NCBI GenBank assembly: GCA_023678885.1
Contig: CM042985.1
Coordinates: 2,096,985 to 2,160,984, forward strand
From: Pogostemon cablin
Lineage: Eukaryota > Streptophyta > Magnoliopsida > Lamiales > Lamiaceae
Length of the DNA stretch: 64,000 nt
Direction of reading: 5' to 3'
The notes below the pieces were generated by a model. The model saw only the letters and a list, made by a program, of their open reading frames with translations, was not told the DNA's origin and made no database searches. The translations under genes and the position numbers were made by a program. This document shows positions 22,053 to 32,267 of this stretch, piece after piece. Each line of letters opens with the position of its first letter. Position 1 is the first letter of the stretch.

Positions 22053-22541
22053 ATGTTGACTCAGAAGCAAGCAGAGGAGGCTATTGTCTCCAACTTCACC
22101 GATACCGAACTCGACGGCGGCGGAAAGGAGGAGGAGGCGGCGGAGGACAACTCCCTTATCAGCGTGAAAAGCTTCCTCTGGCACGGCGGCTCCGCCTGGG
22201 ATGCCTGGTTCAGCTGTGCTTCCAATCAAGTGCGTACATTTATCATCTTTTTTCTCCCCCTACTTTCCCATTTCATCATTAATATTCCCTCTTTATCAAG
22301 ATTCTCTCTTCCTTTATTACAAAATAAAACATATTTTATAATTTGATGATCGTAGGTTGCACAAGTGCTGTTAACACTGCCGTACTCGTTTTCTCAACTG
22401 GGAATACTGTCTGGAATTGTTTTCCAAATATTCTACGGATTGATTGGAAGCTGGACAGCTTATCTCATCAGTGTTTTGTACGTTGAGTATCGAAGCCGTA
22501 AGGAGAAAGAAGGTGTCAGCTTCAAGAACCACGTCATCCAG
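22053..22541 (+). CDS. AUX1/LAX auxin-influx carrier, exons 1 and 2 only (truncated)
   Basis: Two exons encode the N-terminal quarter of an AUX1/LAX permease, a plasma-membrane proton/auxin symporter of the amino acid/auxin permease family. Exon 1 (22053-22229, 59 codons) has a variable acidic N-terminus beginning MLTQKQAEEAIVSNF, then the invariant LWHGGSAWDAWFSCASNQ. The intron (22230-22355) has GT-AG ends. Exon 2 (22356-22541, 62 codons) reads VAQVLLTLPYSFSQLGILSG through LYVEYRSRKEKEGVSFKNHV, including the first membrane helices, and ends at a clean donor CAG|GTGAGT. Family members are about 465-490 residues, but the next exon (expected to start WFEVLDGLLGPYW) is found nowhere downstream in 41 kb. 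Coding sequence and splice sites look undamaged, so truncation is by rearrangement, or by an extraordinarily long intron. Confidence 0.93.
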
Positions 22542-22750
22542 GTGAGTCCACTCAGGCCCAACTCAACTCGTCTCGACTTAAAGGAAATATGAACCATTCT
22601 CCGAAATCTATTTAATAATTAGTTAATTTACATAAAAAAATAATTAAATTAGAATATAATATTGAGTTTAAATATGTGTTTAAAATAAAAGTTTTATTAA
22701 AGAATAATATAAATCAAATTAAAAAATCCAAAATAATAGGAGTATACAAT
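22542..22750 (+). other. Start of intron 2 of AUX1/LAX
   Basis: The donor GTGAGT at 22542 is followed by AT-rich DNA with no further exon before the Stowaway element at 22751. Confidence 0.7.
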
Positions 22751-23007
22751 TACTCCTTCCGTTCCAAAATTGATTGCACACTTTCCATATTTATCCGTCC
22801 CAAAATAGATTGCACCTTCCAAAAAAAAATATCACATCCACCCCTAAAAATTCATTTTAATTACAACTTTACCACACTCAACTAACACATATAACATACT
22901 TTATAATTTATTTATTACCTAAAAATATCACAATACTCCTAAAAGTCAACATTTCTTAAACTCCGTATCTACATTAACAGTGCAATCAATTTTGGGATGG
23001 GGGAGTA
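22751..23007. mobile_element. Stowaway-type MITE in AUX1/LAX intron 2
   Basis: CTCCTTCCGTTCCAAAATTG and its near complement CAATTTTGGGATGGGGGAG are flanked by TA. It is more diverged than the copies at 20821 and 52724. No coding capacity. Confidence 0.85.
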
Positions 23008-23090
23008 TTAAGATTCATAGGAAGGAAAAAAAAAAGTAAAATTATAAATAATACATGCCCAATTATAAATTTAATAATTAAACCTATAAT

Positions 23091-23094
<4 letters not shown>

Positions 23095-23182
<88 letters not shown>
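23095..23182. repeat. (TA)n microsatellite
   Basis: About 44 TA dinucleotides, lying between the AUX1/LAX fragment and the left edge of the tandem array. It may form a cruciform and is a plausible breakage site. Confidence 0.97.
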
Positions 23183-23183
<1 letters not shown>

Positions 23184-23319
23184 TTATATACTGTATTAAA
23201 TAAGGAAAGCACTTTTTGATTAGTACAGTATAATAATAAGATTTGAAGGGTGTATTTACAGATGTCAGCAATTTGAAATCGAAAAGAGAGATCAAACCAA
23301 GACCGTTGGATGATGTTAT

Positions 23320-23709
23320 GATCCGTGGGTGGATCCGGGGCTGATGTCATCAGCCAATCAAATCGAAAAGGAGAGATCAAACCAAGACCGCTGGATGATG
23401 TTATGATCCAAGATCCCGGGCTAATGTTATCAGCCAATCGTCACTCAGGAATTCAAAAAATGCGTTTGATTGTTGACCTATGATCCATGCGTGGGTGGAT
23501 CCGGGGCTAATGTCATCAGCCAATCAAATCGAAAAGGAGAGATCAAACCAAGACCGTTGGATGATGTTATGATCCATGATCCGGGGCTAATGTCGTCAGC
23601 CAATCGTCACTCAGGAATTCGAAAAAATACGTTTGATTGTTGACCCTTGGATCATTTTGGATCCAAGGTGGATCAGTGTCGCGGGAAACTATAAATTAGG
23701 CGGCAATCG
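23320..23709 (+). promoter_or_regulatory. Duplicated promoter-like module of array unit 1 (type example)
   Basis: Two related modules lie in tandem. Each has the 17-bp palindrome GGCTGATGTCATCAGCC, followed directly by a CCAAT box (AGCCAATC). A second CCAAT then follows, with CGTCACTCAGG next to it (TGACG on the other strand, twice in the downstream module as CGTCAGCCAATCGTCA, like an as-1/ocs element). The last feature of each is TTGACC, a W-box core. Only the downstream module leads to a TATA box (CTATAAATTAG, from 23689). Every unit repeats this arrangement. Motif names are from known plant cis-elements; function is inference. Confidence 0.6.
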
Positions 23710-24033
23710 ATGAAAGCAAATCTGAATTCTGAAATCAATTCAATCCAATCCAATCCAATCTTATCCTATCTAATGGCGCCGAGATCCTCTCAAAACAAGC
23801 GAGATGTCATCCCGGAAAAGGTTAAGGAATTGCGAAAACTTAATCCCTCCATCACAATGATGGTGGTAGCTAAAGGTACCCTAGATGCTGCTACTGCGAA
23901 GGCAAAGGATTTGGAGGCGATGGTGGAAAAAGCAAAGCTGGATTATGATCCGTGGGTGGATCCGGGGCTGATGTCATCAGCCAATCAAATCGAAAAGGAG
24001 AGATCAAACCAAGACCGTTGGATGATGTTATGA
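23710..24033 (+). pseudogene. Array unit 1: truncated coiled-coil-type gene, 107 codons
   Basis: The frame reads MKANLNSEINSIQSNPILSY, then MAPRSSQNKRDV (second ATG, 23773), KVKELRKLNPSITMMVVAKG, and one coiled-coil-like repeat (LDAATAKAKDLEAMVEKAK). It then runs through a junction into promoter sequence read as protein (YDPWVDPGLMSSANQIEKER) and stops. The TATA box is only about 20 bp before the first ATG, so transcription would probably start downstream of it and the second ATG is the likelier start. I do not recognise the family. Confidence 0.7.
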
Positions 24034-24170
24034 TCCATGATCCGGGGCTAATGTCGTCAGCCAATCGTCACTCAGGAATTCGAAAAAATACGTTTGATTG
24101 TTGACCTTTGGATCATTTTGGATCCAAGGAGGATCAGTGTCGCGGGAAACTAAAAATTAGGCGGCAATCG

Positions 24171-24499
24171 ATGAAAGCAAATCTGAATTCTGAAATCAAT
24201 TCAATCCAATCCAATCCAATCATATCATATCCTATCTAATGGCGCCGAGATCCTCTCAAAACAAGCGCGATGTCATCCCGAAAAAGGTTAAGGAATTGCG
24301 AAAACTTAATCCCTCCATCACAATAATGGTGATAGCTAAAGGTACCATAGATGCTGCTACTGCGAAGGCAAAGGATTTGGAGGCGATGGTGGAAAAAGCA
24401 AAGTTGGATTATGATCCGTGGGTGGATCCGGGGCTGATGTCATCAGCCAATCAAATCGAAAATGAGAGATCAAACCAAGACCGTTGGCTGATGTTATGA
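24171..24499 (+). pseudogene. Array unit 2: truncated gene, short unit
   Basis: This unit follows unit 1 after only 461 bp because one promoter module is absent. The frame from the first ATG (24171) hits a stop just before the second ATG because the AATCC-rich leader differs in length. The frame from the second ATG (24239) is open for 86 codons. Variants include KGTIDAATA and VIPKKVKEL. Confidence 0.65.
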
Positions 24500-24803
24500 T
24501 CCATGATCCCGGGCTAATGTTATCAGCCAATCGTCACTCAGGAATTCAAAAAAATGTGTTTGATTGTTGACCTATGATACATGCATGGGTGGATCCGGGG
24601 CTGATGTCATCAGCCAATCAAATCGAAAAGGAGAGATAAAACCAAGACCGTTGGATGATGTTATGATCCATGATCCGGGGCTAATGTCGTCAGCCAATCG
24701 TCACGCAGGAATTCGAAAAGATACGTTTGATTGTTGACCCTTGGATCATTTTGGATCCAAGGTGGATCAGTGTCGCGGGAAACTATAAATTAGGCGGCAA
24801 TCG

Positions 24804-25127
24804 ATGAAAGCAAATCTGAATTCTAAAATCAATTCAATCCAATCCAATCCAATCCTATCCTATCTAATGGCGCCGAGATCCTCTCAAAACAAGCGCGATG
24901 TCACCCCGGAAAAGGTTAAGGAATTGCGAAAACTTAATCCCTCCATCACAATGATGGTGGTAGCTAAAGGTACCCTAGATGCTGCTACTGCGAAGGCAAA
25001 GGATTTGGAGGCGATGGTGGAAAAAGCAAAGTTGGATTATGATCCGTGGGTGGATCCGGGGCTGATGTCATCAGCCAATCAAATCAAAAAGGAGAGATCA
25101 AACCAAGACCGTTGGATGATGTTATAA
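24804..25127 (+). pseudogene. Array unit 3: truncated gene, 107 codons
   Basis: Same layout as unit 1, with both ATGs in one frame. It ends NQIKKERSNQDRWMML within the next promoter module. Sequence is nearly the consensus of the array. Confidence 0.65.
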
Positions 25128-25429
25128 TCCATGATCCCGGGCTAATGTTATCAGCCAATCATCACTCAGGAATTCGAAAAAATGCGTTTGATTGTTGACC
25201 TATGATCCATGCGTGGGTGGAACCGGGGCTGATGTCATCAGCCAATCAAATCGAAAAGGAGAGATCAAACCAAGACCGTTGGATGATGTTATGATCCATG
25301 ATCCGGGGCTAATGTCGTCAGCCAATCGTCACTCAGGAATTCGAAAAGATACGTTTGATTGTTGACCCTTGGATCATTTTGGATCCAAGGTGGATCAGTG
25401 TCGCGGGAAACTATAAATTAGGCGGCAAT

Positions 25430-25750
25430 CGATGAAAGCAAATCTGAATTCTAAAATCAATTCAATCCAATCCAATCCTATCCTATCTAATGGCGCCGAG
25501 ATCCTCTCAAAACAAGCGCGATGTCACCCCGGAAAAGGTTAAGGAATTGCGAAAACTTAATCCCTCCATCACAATGATGGTGGTAGCTAAAGGTACCCTA
25601 GATGCTGCTACTGCGAAGGCAAAGGATTTGGAGGCGATGGTGGAAAAAGCAAAGTTGGATTATGATCCGTGGGTGGATCCGGGGCTGATGTCATCAGCCA
25701 ATCAAATAAAAAAAGAGAGATCAAACCAAGACCGTTGGATGATGTTATGA
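25430..25750 (+). pseudogene. Array unit 4: truncated gene
   Basis: The AATCC leader is five bases shorter than in unit 3, so the first ATG (25430) is out of frame with the gene body, while the second ATG (25490) gives 86 open codons. The promoter of the following unit is interrupted by the full-length retrotransposon at 25943. Confidence 0.65.
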
Positions 25751-25942
25751 TCCATGATCCCGGGCTAATGTTATCAGCCAATCGTCACTCAGGAATTCGA
25801 AAAAATGTGTTTGATTGTTGACCTATGATCTATGCGTGGGTGGATCCGGGGCTGATGTCATCATCCAATCAAATCGAAAAGGAGAGATCAAATCAAGACC
25901 GTTGGATGATTTTATGATCCATGATCCGGGGCTAATGTCGTC

Positions 25943-27765
25943 TGATTAGAGCTATTTTCACCTAGATTTTAGTGTCTTTTTATATGTATTTTCGTATTAT
26001 TTTATCCGTATTTTATATGTTATTTGGTTGTATTTTGTATTTTTATTGAAATGTGTGTGAATGAGCTTAAACGTAAGATTTTCACTTTTTATTGGATGCT
26101 AAACATGATAAGGAAGATGTAGGAAAAAGCGGATCTCAATTCGGAGTTGAAACGAGGGAGAACGAGCCAAAACAGTGAAGAAATGCAGGAGACAACACAC
26201 GAGCCGTGTAGCCAACACGGCCCTGTAAGAGTTGGCCGTGTGGCGACATCTAGTCACTCAACACGGGCAACTTCAGGTCGTGTCCAGTTGCACGAGTCGA
26301 GTCGGGAGCACGAGCCGTGTCACCAACACGGCCCTGTAAGAAGGTGGCCGTGTGGCGACATCAGAAGAGCCAACACGACCACACATGTGCCCGTGTTACA
26401 ACACACGACTCGTGTTGCAGCACACGAGCCGTGTTGCGTAACACGGCCCTGTAAGGCGAGGCCGTGCGGCAGCATCAGAAGACACAACACGGCCACCCCG
26501 TGGCCGTGTTACAGAGCACGACTCGTGTTGGGTATTTTCCTGCAGAAATTTCCAGATCCTTCTAGAAGCCTCCAAAGGGGTATAAATACCCCTTTATTCA
26601 ACAATTGGCAGGAGATCCGAAAATCCTATCATCTACACACACCTCACACACCATTTCTTCCATTTCCCACCATCATCTTCATCCACCTTCATCCATTTTG
26701 ATCCATCTTCATCGTCTCCATTAATTCTCCATCAAAACTTCATCCCTTCCATTGGGTGTGGGAGATCTCAAGGAATCAAGAGCTAGAGGTGGAGATCAAG
26801 AAGAATAGAAGATTCTCTTCAAGAAATTGATAGGGAAGAATCCATTCATTTTGTATTTCTTTAGATCTTAGACTATGGGTAATTGTAATGAATCATTTAA
26901 TTGTTTTATTACTTTTACTATGATAGGCTAATCCCTCTAGTGGGATTAGGAACATGAAGAGCATATTAGATTTATATTATCATGTGGATTAAATTGGTTT
27001 TTGATTTAATTGATGTTGATTTCTATTCATGGAGTTTAATTGTCTTGATGTTGTGATGGCATGGTTTGTTATTCATGAATGTTTATTGGTTTAATGGATT
27101 GTTGATCAATGGATTATTTGTGGTAATTAAATGCTATCATGATGTTCATGTATGTATTGCTTGGAGTGAGACGGAAACGACCCTCTATAGTATTAGGAAG
27201 GCATGATTAGACATTGAGTTTGGGTTTGACCGAAAGGATATTTGAATTCAATGAGGGGAACCAATCCATTCGTTGGCCTTAGTACACAAAAAGGGAGAGT
27301 TTAATCTAACTAGTACCTAGATGGAAGGGGTTAATGTTGGGCTTTGATCTTAAGTGCTTTTGGGAGTCTAAAATGGATCAACAACCTTTGTAACCCAAAA
27401 GGGAGCTTAGGATACAATCGTGATCACCCTTAGTCTACATCAATTGAGTTGAATTCCGTTTGCATGATAATATGAATCGAGTGTGCTTGGATGTTTCTAA
27501 TCCCATGTCTTTCCATACTTGAACTTTAGCACCCATTTTCTTTACTTGTCATTTATCTTATTTGCTATCTTATTTACTTGTTACTTGTTTTAGTTGTTAA
27601 TCAATCTCAAAACCCCCGATCATCTTTACAAAAACAACAATGAACATGAGCTCACGTATTTTGCTAGTACGAATATAACTCCTTATTGGATTGATAATTT
27701 TTCTTGGGATATAATACTACAACGATCGAGTATTCTTGCTCGTGAGTGCTAAAAATAGGCAAACA
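25943..27765 (+). repeat. 5' LTR of copy C
   Basis: Starts TGATTAGAGCTATTTTCACC and ends AATAGGCAAACA. It contains the ACGGCC palindrome cluster (about 26180-26540), a conserved TTCTAGAAGCCTCC, and a TATA-like GGGGTATAAATACCCC (about 26578), itself palindromic. The open frame at 26147-26701 is made of the palindromic repeats and is not a gene. Confidence 0.95.
26180..26540. repeat. ACGGCCGTGT palindrome cluster in 5' LTR of copy C
   Basis: Motifs such as ACACGGCCCTGTAAG, GGCCGTGTGGCGACATC and CACGACTCGTGTTG; the same block is present in the 3' LTR at about 36060-36415. Confidence 0.85.
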
Positions 27766-27771
27766 AGAAAA

Positions 27772-27784
27772 TGGCGCCGTTGCC
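27772..27784 (+). promoter_or_regulatory. Primer-binding site of copy C
   Basis: TGGCGCCGTTGCC, six bases after the LTR end, is the exact complement of the last 13 bases of plant tRNA-Asp (GGCAACGGCGCCA). Confidence 0.88.
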
Positions 27785-27916
27785 AAAGGGGAGTTTGACG
27801 GACTAGTCGAGTACTTTTTTATTGTTTTAGTTGTTCTTGATAAGGATTCTTTTTATTTTCTTTTATTTATTATTTGTGTTTGTGGTCTCACTCTTGGCCT
27901 TTTCGTAGGTGTTTTA

Positions 27917-28410
27917 TGATCACAAGATCAAAGGGAAATCAATCGATCATTCCTTTGAATTTGGAGATTGAAAGGACCGCACGACAAAGGAAGCGAGAGA
28001 GGCGTAAAGCTAGAAAAGAAAAAAATATGGAGAATCAACGGGGAGACAATGTTAATTATGACCCACCCCAAGATCCTTTACAAGATCAAAGGGGGGTACA
28101 AGAAGGAGTGCAAGAGAATCAAGCGGAGATAATGAGGAATTTCTTTGCTCAAAATCAAGAGTATATGCAATTGCTTGCAAATCAAGAAGCTCAAAGGATA
28201 TTTCAACAACAAGAGTTGCCAAGGCCTAGAGCAATTCGGGATTACTTCCAACCGAGGGCCGTGCACAATATGGTTCCTCCGGTTCAAGCCAATGATTATG
28301 AAATCAAGACCGGATTGATCAACATGGTTAAAGCAAATCAGTTTGGGGAGGTCCTCTTGAAGACCCGAACACTCATCTATCTACTTTCTTGGAGGTTGCA
28401 AATACTGTCA
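27917..28410 (+). pseudogene. gag N-terminus of copy C, before first frame break
   Basis: The frame starts MITRSKGNQSIIPLNLE, followed by a strongly basic stretch (RTARQRKRERRKARKEK) and a glutamine-rich spacer, and reaches the capsid-like domain at NMVKANQFG. A single base appears to be lost in the G-run near 28347 (compare copy B and the reading downstream), which puts the rest of gag in another frame. The frame is otherwise undamaged, so the break is either very recent or a sequencing error. A CTTTTCGTAG tract just upstream of the start resembles the CTTTTCAG upstream of gag in copy B. Confidence 0.8.
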
Positions 28411-31400
28411 AGATGAAGGGAGTGTCAGAGGATGCTATTCGAATGAGGTTGTTCTCTTTCTCTTTAAGAGACAAGGCTAAAGCATGGTACAATACAATTC
28501 CTTTGGGAAGTTGTAATACATGGGAAGATCTTGAGCAAAGGTTCCTAAACAAGTACTTTCCTCCTTCAAAGACGCTCCAATTGAAAAGCCTTATCACTCA
28601 ATTTAGGCAACTTCCGGATGAAAATTTTTATGAAGCATGGGAACGCTACAAAGAGATGCTCCGAAAGTGTCCTCAACATGATTTTCATGAGAATCAACAA
28701 GTGGCTTTCTTCTATCAAGGGTTGAATCAACAAAATCGGATGCATGTAGATGCCTCATCCGGAGGGTCTATATTTGGAGTGGATGCTATGAAAGCCATGG
28801 ATATTTTTGAAGACATTGCAATGAATGCTTATCAATGGCCTTCCGAGCGAGTAATGGGAGGTTATGCCTTTGGAAAAGTAGCTCAAGTGGAGAGTGTGAA
28901 CAAAGTGAAGAGTGACATGTTCCAAAGTGAGGGAATGAAAGAATTCAATGAGAGCATTCAAGCTTTAACAAAGCAATTGAATTTGATCACTCAAGGGGTA
29001 AGCCAAGGGGGAAGCACAAGTTCTATGGTGAATGATGAGAGCAAGGTTATGCAAAGTGTAGAAGATGTTGTCTATTTAGATAGGAGAAATTACCAAGGGA
29101 ATTTCCATCATCAAGGGAATTTCCAAGGTAATTATCCTTCTAATCAAGGTAATTACCAAGGAGGATATCAAGGACAAGCTCGGGGAAGCAATTTCAATCA
29201 ATCAAGTGGAAATTATCAAGCTCCGAGGAAGCATGAAAATCTTTCTTACTCTAATCCACAAGCCGCCGTGTCATATCCTCCGGGATTCGATCCGAGTGCT
29301 AAGCCGCCTAATGGAGAGGGGAAAGCATCATTAGAAGAGACATTGATGGCATTCATGAAAGACACAAGGGCTTACATGGAAAAAAGAGATGCAAAGATGG
29401 AGGCTAGATTGGAGGAAAATGAAAAGAAATCCGACAATAGGATGAGAGCTTTTGAGTATCAAATGGGTCAAATTGCTTCTTCCGTGGGATCCCAACACCA
29501 ACAAGGAAAGTTTCCATCTACCACGGTAACTAATCCTAAAGAAGATTGCAAAGCTATCACTCTTAGAAGTGGAAAAGAGTATGAGGAACCTCCTATGCCT
29601 AAAGAAGATAGTATTATCATTGAAAGGGAAGTGGAAAGCAAGGTGGAAGAAGGGTTGGTGCAAGAAGAGATTGAAATGGAGGAAGTAAGCAAGAAAAAAG
29701 AAATTGTTGAGCAAAAGAAAGATGAAGAGAAGATAGAGAGAATTCCAAAGTGGAAAAAGGCAAAGGAGTTAAGGGAAAAGGAAGTTGAAGTTGAAAGAGA
29801 TAGTTGGGGAATACCCAAGACTCAAGTACCGGTTCCTTTTCCTCAAAGGTTCTTGAAGAAGGGTTTGGATGAGAGGTTCAAAAAGTTTCTTGAAATCTTC
29901 AAAAAGATTCAAATCAATATCCCTTTCGCCGATGCTTTGGATCAAATGCCTCATTATGCTCGTTTCTTAAAGGATATCATGGGAAAGAAAAGAAGTCTTG
30001 TGGACAATGAAACAGTTAATCTAACCGAAGAGTGTAGTGCCATTCTACAACGGAAACTTCCACAAAAATTGAAGGATCCGGGTAGTTTCATTATACCGTG
30101 TGAAATTGGAAAGAACAAGAAGAACAAGGCTCTTTGTGACCTCGGTGCAAGCATTAATCTAATGCCTCTCTCCATATTCAAGAAGCTTGGATTAGGTGAA
30201 GTGAAACCAACTTCCATCACACTTCAATTGGCGGATAGATCTATGACACATCCAAAAGGAGTAGTTGAAGATGTGTTGGTGAAAGTTGATAAGTTCGTCT
30301 TTCCGGTGGATTTTGTTGTTCTAGATATGGAGGAGGATGAAAATGTGCCATTGATTTTTGGGAGACCATTTCTTGCTACCGGGAGAGCTCTTATTGATGT
30401 CTACAAAGGAGAATTGAAGTTGAGGGTTAATGATGAGGAAGTGGTATTCTCTCTACACAAGGCCATGCAATATCCAATGAATGATGAAGAATGTAAAAGT
30501 GTGGATGTTGTTAAGGGAAGTGTCGAGGAGAGTTGGCCTTCCATTGTAACCAAGGATCCACTAGAACTTTGCTTAAGCAATTCTCTATCTCTTTCTAATA
30601 TTTCTACTACTTCTCTTGATTTAAATGAAGAATTGATTAATTGTTTGCTTGATCTGGGTGATTGTAGTGAAGCTCAAGAGGTTGCAGCCGCCATCTCAAG
30701 AGGAAATGAAAAGTTCTTACCACTTAGAGATTCACTCGAGCAAGAAGAGAAAAAGGAAAAGAAGGTGGAGTTGAAGCCTCTACCCGATCATCTTACTTAT
30801 GCCTACCTTGGTGAAAATGAGACTTATCCGGTAATTGTATCATCATCTCTAACTTCTAGTCAACTTGATAAATTGATTAATGTCCTTAAAGAGCATAAGT
30901 CGGCTATTGGTTGGTGTATTGAAGATTTGAAGGGAATTAGTCCAACAATTTGCATGCATAAGATAAGACTTGAGGATGAAGGGAAAGCTTGTGTTCAAAA
31001 CCAAAGAAGACTTAATCCTATCATGCAAGAAGTGGTAAAGAAAGAGGTTCTTAAGTGGTTAGACTCCGATATGATTTTTCCTATTAGTGATAGCCCCTAT
31101 GTGAGCCCGTTGCATGTAGTATCTAAAAAAGGGGGTATGACTATAGTGAAGACCGATAAAGATGAGACCATAGCCACTAGGACGGTGACGGGATGGCGTG
31201 TGTGTGTTGATTATAGGAAGCTTAATGAAAACACACGTAAAGATCACTTCCCTTTACCTTTCTTAGATCAAATGTTGGATAGGTTGGCCGGGTATGAGTT
31301 TTATTCCTTTCTTGATGGGTATTCCGGGTATAACCAAATTCTCATAGCACCCGAAGACCAAGAAAAGACCGCTTTCACTTGTCCTTATGGAATATTTGCT

Positions 31401-32267
31401 TTTCGAAGATTGCCATTTGGACTTTGCAATGCACCGGCCACCTTTCAAAGGTGTATGATGGCAATCTTTGAAGGATTAATTGAGAATATAATGGAAGTGT
31501 TCATGGATGACTTTTCGGTGTTTGGTTCTTCTTTTGATAATTGTCTGTCTAACCTTGCTATTGTTTTGAAGCGATGTCAAGACACTAATTTAGTGTTGAA
31601 TTGGGAGAAGTGCCATTTCATGGTAAATGATGGCATTGTACTTGGACATCACATCTCTTCAACGGGATTGCAAGTTGACCGAGCCAAAGTTGTTGCTATA
31701 GAGAAGCTTCCACCTCCAACAAATGAGAAGGGAGTACGATCGTTCCTTGGCCATGCCGGGTTCTATCGTAGATTCATAAAGGATTTTTCTTCATTTTCTA
31801 AACCTCTATCTCATCTCCTTGAAAAAGATGTGCCATTTAAGTTTGATGATAATTGTTTAAATGCTTTTCAGGTGCTAAAGGAAGCTTTAATTTCATCACC
31901 CATCTTGATCACCCCCGATTGGAAGGAGCCATTTATATTGATGTGTGATGCAAGTGATGTAGCTCTTGGAGTAGTTTTGGGGCAACTAAGAGAAAAAAAA
32001 TTCCGAGCTATTTACTATGCAAGCAAGACATTTGATGCGGCTCAAAGGAACTACACTACTACCGAAAAAGAGTTCTTGGCGGTAGTATACGCATTTCATA
32101 AGTTTCGTCCTTATTTGGTAGGCACGAAAACTATTGTATACACCGACCATGCCGCTATCAAGTATCTCATGGCAAAGAAGGATGCAAAGCCAAGGGTGAT
32201 AAGATGGGTACTACTTCTTCAAGAATTTGATATTGAAGTGAGAGATAAGAAGGGCACGGAGATGTGA
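28389..32267 (+). CDS. Gag, protease, reverse transcriptase and RNase H of copy C
   Basis: One open frame of 1292 codons. Gag domain at residues about 1-110 (RDKAKAWYNTIPLG, FYEAWERYKEMLRKCPQHD). Then a Q/N/G-rich stretch about 235-290, a coiled-coil-like region about 320-360, an acidic linker, and the gag-protease linker (WGIPKTQVPVPFPQ). Retropepsin core CDLGASINLMPLS at about 582; RT from about 920 with WRVCVDYRKLNENTRKDHF, LDGYSGYNQI and catalytic FMDD at about 1038; RNase H from about 1180 (LMCDASDVALGVVLGQ, YTDHAAIKYL). It ends when one missing base near 32259 shifts the frame into integrase. Gag and Pol are one frame here, unlike copies A and B. Confidence 0.93.
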   Translation: MEVANTVKMKGVSEDAIRMRLFSFSLRDKAKAWYNTIPLGSCNTWEDLEQRFLNKYFPPSKTLQLKSLITQFRQLPDENFYEAWERYKEMLRKCPQHDFHENQQVAFFYQGLNQQNRMHVDASSGGSIFGVDAMKAMDIFEDIAMNAYQWPSERVMGGYAFGKVAQVESVNKVKSDMFQSEGMKEFNESIQALTKQLNLITQGVSQGGSTSSMVNDESKVMQSVEDVVYLDRRNYQGNFHHQGNFQGNYPSNQGNYQGGYQGQARGSNFNQSSGNYQAPRKHENLSYSNPQAAVSYPPGFDPSAKPPNGEGKASLEETLMAFMKDTRAYMEKRDAKMEARLEENEKKSDNRMRAFEYQMGQIASSVGSQHQQGKFPSTTVTNPKEDCKAITLRSGKEYEEPPMPKEDSIIIEREVESKVEEGLVQEEIEMEEVSKKKEIVEQKKDEEKIERIPKWKKAKELREKEVEVERDSWGIPKTQVPVPFPQRFLKKGLDERFKKFLEIFKKIQINIPFADALDQMPHYARFLKDIMGKKRSLVDNETVNLTEECSAILQRKLPQKLKDPGSFIIPCEIGKNKKNKALCDLGASINLMPLSIFKKLGLGEVKPTSITLQLADRSMTHPKGVVEDVLVKVDKFVFPVDFVVLDMEEDENVPLIFGRPFLATGRALIDVYKGELKLRVNDEEVVFSLHKAMQYPMNDEECKSVDVVKGSVEESWPSIVTKDPLELCLSNSLSLSNISTTSLDLNEELINCLLDLGDCSEAQEVAAAISRGNEKFLPLRDSLEQEEKKEKKVELKPLPDHLTYAYLGENETYPVIVSSSLTSSQLDKLINVLKEHKSAIGWCIEDLKGISPTICMHKIRLEDEGKACVQNQRRLNPIMQEVVKKEVLKWLDSDMIFPISDSPYVSPLHVVSKKGGMTIVKTDKDETIATRTVTGWRVCVDYRKLNENTRKDHFPLPFLDQMLDRLAGYEFYSFLDGYSGYNQILIAPEDQEKTAFTCPYGIFAFRRLPFGLCNAPATFQRCMMAIFEGLIENIMEVFMDDFSVFGSSFDNCLSNLAIVLKRCQDTNLVLNWEKCHFMVNDGIVLGHHISSTGLQVDRAKVVAIEKLPPPTNEKGVRSFLGHAGFYRRFIKDFSSFSKPLSHLLEKDVPFKFDDNCLNAFQVLKEALISSPILITPDWKEPFILMCDASDVALGVVLGQLREKKFRAIYYASKTFDAAQRNYTTTEKEFLAVVYAFHKFRPYLVGTKTIVYTDHAAIKYLMAKKDAKPRVIRWVLLLQEFDIEVRDKKGTEM

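Noticed and set aside
23071..23437. Minus-strand ORFs ending in long YIYIYI runs (also 56708-57004 and 62107-62328)
   Set aside because: They are translations of TA microsatellites and poly-T.
26147..26701. 184-codon open frame in each LTR of copy C (also 36022-36576)
   Set aside because: It is made from the palindromic ACGGCC repeats of the LTR, has no domain, and has no counterpart in the related solo LTRs at the same length.
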